Source: Planctomycetaceae bacterium (GTDB lineage Bacteria; Planctomycetota; Planctomycetia; Pirellulales; PALSA-1355). Taken from it: a stretch of 19,791 bases of DNA. The stretch covers positions 1 through 19,791 of the forward strand of contig SXHT01000307.1 in assembly GCA_005773095.1 (NCBI GenBank). The letters are read 5' to 3'. The notes below the pieces were generated by a model. That model saw nothing but the letters and a program-made list of their open reading frames with translations, made no database searches and was not told the DNA's origin. The first letter of the stretch is position 1, and every line of letters starts with the position of its first letter. Positions 7,546 to 13,912 of the stretch are shown piece by piece. Both the position numbers and the translations under genes were made by a program.

Positions 7546-9960
7546 CTACTCTTGTAACTTCACCTTCCACGCCTGGATGCGGTTTTTCGAGCTCACGATC
7601 AAGGCCGGCGCGCCGTCGAGCGTGGCAGTGGCTATGCCCGTTAGTTCTTCGCCATAGTTGAATCGGTCGATCAACGAGCCGTCCGCGGCGAGGACCTGAA
7701 TCGAGCTGTCGGGGCCGGCCAGGAGCCAGACACCCTGCGTGCTGTCGTCGGTGGTGGGCAAGCGGCCGGGCGTGACTAACTCCACGGGTTGATTGTGGAG
7801 GCCGTGTGGCAACGGATTGTTCCACAGCGAGTCCCCCATTGCGTTCAGCCCGATGGCCGTGACCACGCCGACTTCGCTGGAACTGAGCGCACACAATTCC
7901 ACTGGAGGGGCGCCGTCAAGATCGGCCGCGTACAGCGCAAAGAGCGTCTGGCCGGCGACCGCGATTTCCTTTTGGGCTTTGCCAGCGTGGTCGAGGGGCG
8001 TGATGAAATCGCGATTATTGGCGCACAGCGCAAAACGTGTGCCGTCATCCGCCGGATCGGAGATCGCCAGCCGTGTCACGTTTTCCAATTGGCGGTTCGA
8101 CCATTTCCGTTCTCCCGAAAGCGACACGGACTGCACGCCGACGACGCCCCAATAGCCCACGAGAATCTCGGGCTGGCCGTCACCGTCCAGATCGGCGAGT
8201 TGCACGTCGGAGAGACCGGAATGGCGGCTTTCAGGGTATGCCAGCAGAGGCTTCCAGGACTTATCGAAGAGGAACAACTGCTGCTGCGTGCTGGCAAAAG
8301 CTACGAAAAACCGCTCGCCGCTCGCGTTCGTCGCGGTTCGCAGTGAGCTGACGCCGACTTCCTCGGGCAGTTTGAGGTCGATCTTGTCGACGACTTTCCC
8401 CGACGAATTTAGCCGCGCGATCTTTTTTGATTCGCTGAGCAGGTAAATCGTCGGCTCTTCCCTCGGCTCTTCGAAAACCAGCAGATTGCCCGGAGCGCCG
8501 ACGTCTTCGGCCGTCCAAAGAGGTTCGAGCTTGAGTTTGCTCGGCTCGCTGCGGTCAGCGATTTTGGATTGCGGCACTTCGACGGTCGATGTTGTTCCGA
8601 TCAACGCCTCGTTGAGGTCTGCTTCGTATTTGCTGCGCTGGGCCTCGTGGGCTTCGAGCGTTTCCTTGGCCAGATCTTTACCGTCGAGCAGTTCGTCGAT
8701 GACCTTTGTCAGCTTGGGTTCCAACTCCGGATCGTAACCAACGTGGACATGCTGGATGATGCCCTTGCCGTCGATGACGACCAAGGTGGGCAACCCTCGC
8801 ACGTCGAATGCCTGCTTGTTGAACTCTTCGCGGTCGCGGACGATCGGCAGTCGCAGTTTGGCGGCCGAAAACGATTTCTTCACGTCATCATCGTTCACGC
8901 TCGCTTCGTCGGTATCGACGGCGTAGACCGCGACCTTGTCGTTGTCCGCAAACTTGTCGAAGACCTTTTGCAGGTTGGGGAAGCCTTGAAAACAATACCC
9001 GCACCAGGTGGCCCAAAAGTCGAATACCGCCACTTTGCCCAAGACGGCCGCGCCATCGATCATGCCCTCGCTTTGCAAATGGTCGAATGCGAACTGGCCC
9101 ACTTCTTGTCCCACCAGCGGAGACGGAGGGGGCGGTGGTGGCGGCAGCAAGCGTTTGACCAACGGGGCGTTCGGCGGCGCCTCGAACTCAAAGGCCTTGG
9201 CGGCAATCACATCGTCGAAGCGGGCACCTTTGAAGTCGGCCCAGATTTTCAGACTGTCCGCCTGGCCCGGCTGCTGTTTGAGGATTGCCTCAATCGGAAA
9301 CTCGACGCGGCCTAACAGGTTGGTTTTCGGGTCGACCCAGTAAACTGTTTTTCCCTCCTCGCCGGCTGCTTCCACGCGGTGATAGGTCTTGTCGTCAATC
9401 TTGGCGTCACTGAGTTGGATCAGTCGGGCCTTAGGACCAAACCCCGGCAACTGTTTGTCGCCGGTCAGCAGCCTTAGCGGCGGCAAGGTGACGGAGAGGC
9501 CGCTGCTCAGACCTTCGGCCAGAATTCGGTCGCTCAGCAGGTCGTCCATTTCCACCTTCGAGGAAACCGGCAGCGTGAGGATCTGCTCGATTCCAGGAAC
9601 CACTGCCCGTAGCAGTTCTCCGTCGCTCATGGCGATCACACCGAACGCGTGCACGCGAAACCGATTGGGTCGTTCGAATGTTGTCGTGTATTCGTTCGGC
9701 CCAGACGTCTGCTTCTGCCCCTGACTTTCGGCCTCGACGTACAGCTCGCCCACGTCTTCGTAGCTCTTGGCCGAGGAGTAGGCTTCGGCAACGGCGCCGA
9801 GAATCCTGCGGGCGGAATCTGCGATGGGGTCCTCTGTGCGGGGCGCGGATACGTCTCGAGCAGGCTTTGGCTCGCATCCGCTGGTGAGCAGCACTCCAAG
9901 CAGGAATGCCCATGACAGGTTCACTTGCAAAACGCGATTCGAGACGGAAAATTGCGACAT
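7546..9960 (-). CDS. secreted lipoprotein-like protein: LolA/DUF2092-like, TlpA thioredoxin and propeller domains
   Basis: This 804-residue protein starts at the ATG at 9960 with AGGA 11-12 bases upstream. Residues 1-29 form a signal peptide ending LLTSGC, where Cys29 is a likely lipidation site; Thr at -3 is not the classic residue. Residues about 45-265 resemble LolA/DUF2092-type beta-rich outer-membrane lipoprotein domains. A run of seven prolines at about 273-279 links to a TlpA/ResA-type thioredoxin fold with WCGYC (319-323) and cis-Pro in GLPT (389-392). From about residue 475 to the end there is repeated beta structure with the calcium-type VCBS/FG-GAP motif DLDGDGQPE (590-598). It is predicted to act outside the cytoplasmic membrane as a thiol-disulfide protein; the partner is unknown. 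It is divergent from the LarA-like gene, and no function beyond the folds can be stated. Confidence 0.82.
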   Translation of the reverse strand: MSQFSVSNRVLQVNLSWAFLLGVLLTSGCEPKPARDVSAPRTEDPIADSARRILGAVAEAYSSAKSYEDVGELYVEAESQGQKQTSGPNEYTTTFERPNRFRVHAFGVIAMSDGELLRAVVPGIEQILTLPVSSKVEMDDLLSDRILAEGLSSGLSVTLPPLRLLTGDKQLPGFGPKARLIQLSDAKIDDKTYHRVEAAGEEGKTVYWVDPKTNLLGRVEFPIEAILKQQPGQADSLKIWADFKGARFDDVIAAKAFEFEAPPNAPLVKRLLPPPPPPPSPLVGQEVGQFAFDHLQSEGMIDGAAVLGKVAVFDFWATWCGYCFQGFPNLQKVFDKFADNDKVAVYAVDTDEASVNDDDVKKSFSAAKLRLPIVRDREEFNKQAFDVRGLPTLVVIDGKGIIQHVHVGYDPELEPKLTKVIDELLDGKDLAKETLEAHEAQRSKYEADLNEALIGTTSTVEVPQSKIADRSEPSKLKLEPLWTAEDVGAPGNLLVFEEPREEPTIYLLSESKKIARLNSSGKVVDKIDLKLPEEVGVSSLRTATNASGERFFVAFASTQQQLFLFDKSWKPLLAYPESRHSGLSDVQLADLDGDGQPEILVGYWGVVGVQSVSLSGERKWSNRQLENVTRLAISDPADDGTRFALCANNRDFITPLDHAGKAQKEIAVAGQTLFALYAADLDGAPPVELCALSSSEVGVVTAIGLNAMGDSLWNNPLPHGLHNQPVELVTPGRLPTTDDSTQGVWLLAGPDSSIQVLAADGSLIDRFNYGEELTGIATATLDGAPALIVSSKNRIQAWKVKLQE

Positions 9961-10077
9961 GGTCGGGTCATCCTGAAAAAACGACGTTGGCTCCTTGCGC
10001 GATCATTATGGCGAAGCAAGTCGCAATGCGTAAAGCTTGCTTATTGACCTGTTGCGAAAGGGAATCGTAAGATCAAG

Positions 10078-10203
10078 GTATCAGGCACGCACCGCGTGCC
10101 GCCGCCGAAGCGCGCATTGGGGGAATTTCCCGCCGAAATCTCTGGAACTGCGTTTGCGGTGGCATTCGAAGGAGGGCAACGGCCGACGGAGTGTGCCTGC
10201 TAA
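10078..10203. repeat. REP-like hairpin pair (GGCACAC family) in the leader of the LarA-like gene
   Basis: The hairpin GGCACGCACCGCGTGCC (10084-10100; 7-bp stem, 3-base loop) is headed by GTATCA, a one-base variant of the GTAGCA head seen at 12493 and 13047. At 10188-10202 the opposite strand carries TAGCAGGCACACTCC, the head and first stem half of the same family in inverted orientation, ending two bases before the ATG at 10205. The 244-bp divergent spacer is therefore largely repeat-derived. Confidence 0.75.
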
Positions 10204-10204
10204 G

Positions 10205-11503
10205 ATGCTTGCGAAATTACGCTATGGTATCGATTCGGAATTGACGCTCGACTTGAAGGCCGATGCCCTGGTCGCGCATTGCGATGCTCCGCGCGGTGAA
10301 CCGCTTGACGATCTTGCCGCGGCGTTGCGTGCGGCGCTCGAGCAGCCGCTCGATTTTCCGCCGCTTGCCAGGTCGGTGGTGCCTGGCGATAAAGTGGCCA
10401 TCGCGCTCGATCATGCGGTCCCTCAGGGGGCACTGCTGATTGCCGGCATCGTGGACGTGCTGCAGGCGGCAGGCATCGAGCCGTGCGACATAACCATCGT
10501 GAGAACGCCGGCCGATGAAACCGACGGCGCGGGCGATCCCCGCGCGCTGCTTGCGGCAGATATTCGTTCGCAGGTGCACTTGCGGTCGCACGATCCCGCC
10601 AATCGAGACGAATTGTCGTATCTGGCGGCCTCCGCCAGCGGCAAACCCATCTACCTGGATCGGGCCATTTGCGAGGCAGACGTGGTCATTCCTGTGGTTG
10701 TGGCCAGGCTGAGCGCGTCGCTTGGCGATACGGGTCCCGCGGCACGCGTGTTGTCAGCATTTTCCGACGAACATTTCACGCAGCGCTATCGAGCGCCGCG
10801 GCTGCTCGACTCGGCCCGGCGCCGCGAGAAGCTGCGTGCCTTGGCCGACGAAGTGAACTGGCTGCTCGGCGTGCTGTTCGCCGTTGAGGTGGTGCCCGGG
10901 GGTGGCCAGGATCTTTTGCACATTGTCGCCGGTCGGTCGGACCTGGTATTTGCCCGCAGCCAGCAATTGTGCGAAGCGGCCTGGAGCTTCAGGGTGCCGC
11001 ACCGCGCGAGCGTGGTGGTGGCGGCGGTGGAAGGGGACGCGGGTTCACAGACTTGGGAGAACCTAGCGCGGGCCCTCTGGGCGGCGTCGCAAGCCGTGAC
11101 GTCCGACGGCGCGATCGCGGTGTGCACTGACCTGGCCGCCGAACTTGGGCCCGGCACGCAACAACTCTGCAATGCGGACGACGTGGAACACGTGCTGCGC
11201 GAAATTGGCCGCGAGCGGCCGGTCGATTCGCTGGTTGCCGCCGAGTTGGCGCAGGCGATTGAGCGAGGTCCACTGTACCTGATCAGCCGGCTCGACGATG
11301 CCTTGCTGGAAGACCTGGGGATCGCCCACGTGGGGAGCGACGCTGAGTTGGCTCGATTGGTGTCGCGGCATGATTCGTGCATTTTGCTTGCCAATGCGCA
11401 GCACGCGGTGGCCAGGCCGCAAAAGGAAACCGATACGAACTCAAATCCGAAATCCGAATCGCGAAGTTCGGATTTCCTGTTGAACGCGGAGACACGACCA
11501 TGA
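10205..11503 (+). CDS. LarA-like (DUF2088) protein without recognisable racemase active-site motifs
   Basis: The start is taken as ATG 10205, giving 432 residues, the usual LarA length, and the family's LRYG motif at residues 5-8. The longer frame upstream runs through a REP-like hairpin and is unlikely to be translated. The N-terminal domain has PGDKVAIALDHAVP (60-73), where typical LarA proteins have a DxTRP motif. RTPADET (100-106) stands where ATGTHR is expected. The EADVVIPVVVARLSASLGDTG region (157-177) lacks the usual PHxxxGxSGGxKxxxPG. The C-terminal domain (SVVVAAVEGDAGSQTWENLA onwards) still fits. LarA proteins use a nickel-pincer cofactor to racemise 2-hydroxyacids; the lost cofactor Lys and catalytic His/Arg positions suggest a different role or a non-catalytic protein. 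The last about 25 residues are encoded by a dispersed repeat. It overlaps ygfZ by 4 bp. Confidence 0.68.
   Translation: MLAKLRYGIDSELTLDLKADALVAHCDAPRGEPLDDLAAALRAALEQPLDFPPLARSVVPGDKVAIALDHAVPQGALLIAGIVDVLQAAGIEPCDITIVRTPADETDGAGDPRALLAADIRSQVHLRSHDPANRDELSYLAASASGKPIYLDRAICEADVVIPVVVARLSASLGDTGPAARVLSAFSDEHFTQRYRAPRLLDSARRREKLRALADEVNWLLGVLFAVEVVPGGGQDLLHIVAGRSDLVFARSQQLCEAAWSFRVPHRASVVVAAVEGDAGSQTWENLARALWAASQAVTSDGAIAVCTDLAAELGPGTQQLCNADDVEHVLREIGRERPVDSLVAAELAQAIERGPLYLISRLDDALLEDLGIAHVGSDAELARLVSRHDSCILLANAQHAVARPQKETDTNSNPKSESRSSDFLLNAETRP
11443..11475. repeat. AAATCCGAA inverted repeat in the 3' end of the LarA-like gene
   Basis: AAATCCGAA at 11450-11458 pairs perfectly with TTCGGATTT at 11467-11475 across an 8-base loop, and an extra direct copy of AAATCCGAA starts at 11443. 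It is coding (the Ser/Asn-rich tail of the LarA-like protein) and ends 24 bases before the ygfZ start. The related sequence AAATCCGCAATT occurs in the stem-loop at 3304-3366. Confidence 0.6.
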
Positions 11504-12492
11504 CCGATCTGCCTTGGCTCGCCGAATACGAAGCACTGACTCAGGGAGCAGGACTGGTCGATCTCGCCGAACGCACGAAGATCGAACTCCAAGGAGCGGA
11601 CCGAGCCGCTTTTCTGCACAATCTTTGCACCAACGACATCCGCAAGCTCGAGCCATCGGCGGGCTGCGAGGCGTTCATGACCACCATCCAAGGCAAGATA
11701 CTCGCATTTGTGTTCGTGTTTAGCGGTTCGGACCCCGAGGGTGCCTCGCTGGTGATCGAAACCGTTGCGGCGCAGGGCGAAAAGTTGCGCAGACACTTCG
11801 ACAAATACCTGGTTCGTGAAAAGGTGGAGATCATCGACCGCTCAAACGATTGGGCCGGTTGGCTACTGGCAGGGTCTCGCGCTGAGCAAGTGCTGCAATC
11901 CGCGCTTTCGCACGGCGAGATTCCGACCAAACTCTTGTCGAGCAGCATCGCCACGATTTCGCACACCACCGTGTGGATTCGGCGCGTCGACCTGGCCGGG
12001 CCCGTCGGGTTTCTCGTCGACAGCCAGCGCGGCGATTACATGCAGGTCGGCTCGCTCTTGCAGAAAGCGGGAGCCCACCGCTGCGGGCACGAAGCTTTTG
12101 AGGCGGCGCGTATTGAGGCCGGCTTTCCACGGTTTGGTCACGACATCACCGAGAACAACCTGCCGCAAGAGGTGGCCCGTGACCACCGCGCGATCAGCTT
12201 CACGAAAGGCTGTTACTTGGGGCAGGAGACGGTTGCGAGGATCAATGCGCTGGGGCACGTGAACAAAACGCTGGTGGGTCTGCGCTTTTTGCAGTCGACC
12301 ATTCCCAAAGTCGGCGCTGCGGTGCTTGCGGGGGACGAATCGGTGGGTACGGTGAGCAGTTCCACCTGGTCGCCGAAGTTCAATTCGCCCTTGGCGCTGG
12401 GATACGTCCGTCGGGGCTTCAATGCGCCCGGCGCGCGACTGGCTTCCAACATCGGTCCGGCGGAGGTCGAAGTCACCGAGTTGCCAGTCTAA
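11500..12492 (+). CDS. ygfZ: YgfZ/GcvT-like folate-binding protein
   Basis: The 330-residue protein starts at ATG 11500, which overlaps the preceding stop as ATGA and has GGAG about nine bases upstream. The family signature K-G-C-Y-x-G-Q-E is intact as KGCYLGQE (236-243). The N-terminal region (AGLVDLAERTKIELQGADRA at 17-36, then FLHNLCTNDI) is typical of the aminomethyltransferase fold. YgfZ proteins bind tetrahydrofolate and support iron-sulfur cluster assembly or repair, including for tRNA-modifying radical-SAM enzymes. They are distinguished from glycine-cleavage T proteins by this Cys motif and shorter length. The ATGA overlap implies translational coupling to the LarA-like gene. A REP-like hairpin starts right after the stop codon. 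The symbol reflects family membership. Confidence 0.87.
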   Translation: MTDLPWLAEYEALTQGAGLVDLAERTKIELQGADRAAFLHNLCTNDIRKLEPSAGCEAFMTTIQGKILAFVFVFSGSDPEGASLVIETVAAQGEKLRRHFDKYLVREKVEIIDRSNDWAGWLLAGSRAEQVLQSALSHGEIPTKLLSSSIATISHTTVWIRRVDLAGPVGFLVDSQRGDYMQVGSLLQKAGAHRCGHEAFEAARIEAGFPRFGHDITENNLPQEVARDHRAISFTKGCYLGQETVARINALGHVNKTLVGLRFLQSTIPKVGAAVLAGDESVGTVSSSTWSPKFNSPLALGYVRRGFNAPGARLASNIGPAEVEVTELPV

Positions 12493-12513
12493 GTAGCAGG
12501 CACACTGGGTGCC
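12493..12513. repeat. REP-like hairpin abutting the ygfZ stop codon
   Basis: GTAGCA begins at the base after the TAA of ygfZ and leads into GGCACACTGGGTGCC (12499-12513), a 5-bp stem with a 5-base loop. This is a degenerate member of the family seen at 10078 and 13024. It may act as a 3'-end hairpin for the larA-like/ygfZ transcript, but no uridine tract follows. Confidence 0.65.
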
Positions 12514-12575
12514 CTTTGGGTCGTGCCGTAGCGGGAGTGCAAGCGAAAATCGTAACCGTTCACGGGCCAAGAGAG

Positions 12576-12664
12576 GGGGCACATTTTCCGGGAACCACGT
12601 TGGGCAACCACCCAACAGCACGAGACACCCTTCTTGAATTCGCCGGTAAAATGAGCCAGTCCCC
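12576..12664. repeat. MITE-like repeat, copy 1 (partly deleted left end)
   Basis: The right end (12643-12664) reads CCGGTAAAATGAGCC then AGTCCCC. The left end (12576-12592) reads GGGGCACATTTTCCGG and has lost about five bases relative to copy 2. The interior contains GAACCACGTTGGGCAACC (12592-12609), shared with copy 2 at 19668-19762, which lies in the opposite orientation. Similarity continues some bases beyond both ends (CACGGGCC flanks). Confidence 0.8.
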
Positions 12665-12683
12665 CGGCCCGTGACGGCCGCTC

Positions 12684-12848
12684 CTATTCGATGGAAATGG
12701 GAACCTGACGTTCAACCAACAATCCTCACTTTTGCAGCTTGGCGGCCAAAGTTCCTTCGTACACCGTCTCCGGCAGTCCCGGTCCCAGATCCTGATGCAA
12801 GTGCATCGCGCTGTCGACGATCAACGTTCCAATCTCGTTCTCATGCAT
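12684..12848 (-). pseudogene. GxxExxY protein remnant, N-terminal part
   Basis: The minus-strand frame from ATG 12848 begins MHENEIGTLIVDSAM and continues HQDLGPGLPETVYEGTLAAK. This is the N-terminal signature of GxxExxY proteins (PDDEXK_3-like), including GPGLPETVYE. A TGA at 12726-12728 interrupts it after 40 codons. The frame then resumes as GLLVERQVPISIE and stops at TAG (12684-12686) where intact members continue IEYEG. Intact family members run about 120-130 residues, so this is a decayed copy. Its upstream side (12850-12929) has the inverted cacagaggcacggagcc-type sequence that often accompanies this family. It is adjacent to a MITE-like repeat, which may have truncated it. Confidence 0.75.
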
Positions 12849-12856
12849 CTGAGTGT

Positions 12857-12929
12857 CTCTGTGGCTCCGTGAGATAATCTGTTTGGGATCGCTCTTTCTT
12901 GGTTCTCACAGAGGCACGGAGCCACGGAG
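12857..12929. repeat. inverted repeat of the cacggagcc type upstream of the GxxExxY remnant
   Basis: CTCTGTGGCTCCGTGAG (12857-12873) is mirrored on the other strand by 12905-12929 (CTCACAGAGG, then CACGGAGCCACGGAG) across about 31 bases. One arm contains an extra octamer. It sits directly before the remnant's start codon. Confidence 0.6.
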
Positions 12930-12969
12930 GGGGACTCCCAATTCGCCGCAGACGATTCGGGTAATGACA

Positions 12970-13017
12970 TCCTTCATCGAACCTTTGACCCTCGTATTCG
13001 ATAGAAATGGGAAGGTC
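12970..13017 (-). pseudogene. second GxxExxY fragment (middle part only)
   Basis: The minus strand encodes DLPISIEYEGQRFDEG, which matches the conserved middle of GxxExxY proteins just after VERQVP. The N-terminal side is replaced by the hairpin repeat at 13024-13069, and downstream the frame no longer resembles the family. It shares an 18-base stretch, one mismatch (attcgatrgaaatgggaa), with the other remnant, so two copies or a duplicated copy have decayed here. Confidence 0.6.
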
Positions 13018-13023
13018 AGCTAC

Positions 13024-13069
13024 GGCATACGGAGTATGCCTGCTACGTAGCAGGCACACTCCGTGTGCC
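13024..13069. repeat. head-to-head pair of REP-like hairpins
   Basis: GGCATACGGAGTATGCC (13024-13040) and GGCACACTCCGTGTGCC (13053-13069) flank the palindrome TGCTACGTAGCA (13041-13052). Read outward from the centre, each arm is GTAGCA plus a 7-bp stem with loop TCC. One arm has C-G where the other has T-A at the same stem position, so pairing is preserved. The following stretch to 13188 contains nothing recognisable. Confidence 0.9.
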
Positions 13070-13188
13070 GTCGCAGAAGTGCGAGCGGACGCGACAAGTG
13101 GACAGTGATCGGAATTGGCAGAGTGTTGCCGTGTAAATTGGTGCCCGGCGTTATTGGCGATTCGGTTGCGGCGCACGGCGAGTGCCTA

Positions 13189-13674
13189 CTACATTACGCG
13201 CGGTGAATTGGCGACCTTAATGGGAAACTTAAGTGCGCCAAGCCACGCGGATAATCGCCCGACAACATCCGCTTTCGGCGGAACCTGGTCCACGACTTGA
13301 AACGCATTCTTGGCCAGCGCGTCGCGAAGCGAACCGAGTCTTGCGCCGGCCGCGGACAGACACGCCGTCTGTTCGGCGTCTGAAAGATCGTGGCGAGCGA
13401 GAACAACCTCGCTGGCGGATCGCCGACGGTCGAGACTGGCGAGTCGGCCAGACTCGGCCTTATAAAGCAGCCCGTTGACAAACGCCCTCCGGAGAGCTTT
13501 TTCCGAGTTGAACTGGAACACCGGATCGGAGGCAAAAAAGACGCTCAAGGCGCCCTCCCGCCTGAATCCGGCCACGACCGGTTCCCTTTCTCCAGCGACG
13601 GAAAGCTCAACCCGCTCGACGAGCGATTTGGCCTCCAGCAGCAGATTTTCACGGTTTTCTTGGTGTTTTGCCAT
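13189..13674 (-). CDS. unrecognised small soluble protein
   Basis: From ATG 13674 this encodes 161 residues (MAKHQENRENLLLEAKSL...). An in-frame TTG at 13716 would add 14 residues, but neither start has a clear ribosome binding site. I do not recognise a characterised family, though the sequence resembles uncharacterised proteins I associate with planctomycetes. Visible features are a charged N-terminal helix (LLLEAKSLVERVEL), a beta-like stretch VVAGFRREGALSVFFASDPV (about 33-52), a basic helix (EKALRRAFVNGLLYKAESGRLASLDRRRS, about 57-85) and a hydrophobic C-terminal segment. There are no signal peptide, membrane segments or catalytic motifs. The balanced amino-acid make-up and absence of stops over 480 bases support a real gene. 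It diverges from the metalloprotease gene. Confidence 0.62.
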   Translation of the reverse strand: MAKHQENRENLLLEAKSLVERVELSVAGEREPVVAGFRREGALSVFFASDPVFQFNSEKALRRAFVNGLLYKAESGRLASLDRRRSASEVVLARHDLSDAEQTACLSAAGARLGSLRDALAKNAFQVVDQVPPKADVVGRLSAWLGALKFPIKVANSPRVM

Positions 13675-13728
13675 TGGGGAAACCGGTTCGCGGCACCCTA
13701 TCGTGCATGCCAACAAAAATTTTTGACA

Positions 13729-13854
13729 TTAGAGTCGCGTGCTAGCTAGCATCGCTTTAACGTCCTTCTTGGTCAGTTGAGGGGCAACTCCGGCCGCACC
13801 ACCGTGCCACGACACTTGGATTACGACAACGAGATTCGGTTGACGGATGCGCAC
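13729..13854 (-). CDS. possible 41-residue small ORF or gene remnant
   Basis: GTG 13854 opens a 41-codon frame ending at TAA 13729, with a hydrophobic stretch (NLVVVIQVSW) and a Lys-rich tail (LTKKDVKAMLAS). There is no clear ribosome binding site. It lies in the divergent spacer between the small unknown gene and the metalloprotease gene and overlaps the palindrome TGCTAGCTAGCA (13740-13751). It could equally be the C-terminal scrap of a lost gene. Confidence 0.2.
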   Translation of the reverse strand: MRIRQPNLVVVIQVSWHGGAAGVAPQLTKKDVKAMLASTRL

Positions 13855-13912
13855 GACCTGAGCATGCCTGTTCTATGTTACGTTTCATCTTTTGTCGTTG
13901 AATAGTGGTCTA

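Noticed and set aside
7102..7657. Plus-strand frames through the 90-bp repeats
   Set aside because: The peptides are repetitive translations of hairpin repeats (for example RPAQPALRR) and run into the 3' end of a real gene on the other strand.
10037..10204. N-terminal extension of the LarA-like frame
   Set aside because: It reads through a REP-like hairpin, and the extra residues do not resemble LarA, whose LRYG motif begins right after ATG 10205.
10786..11796. 336-codon minus-strand frame across the LarA-like/ygfZ junction
   Set aside because: It crosses two convincing plus-strand genes linked by an ATGA overlap and has no family signature.
12841..13176. 111-codon minus-strand frame over the GxxExxY upstream region
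   Set aside because: It joins a GxxExxY middle fragment to inverted-repeat sequence and ends before the second remnant. It is a chance frame over decayed DNA.
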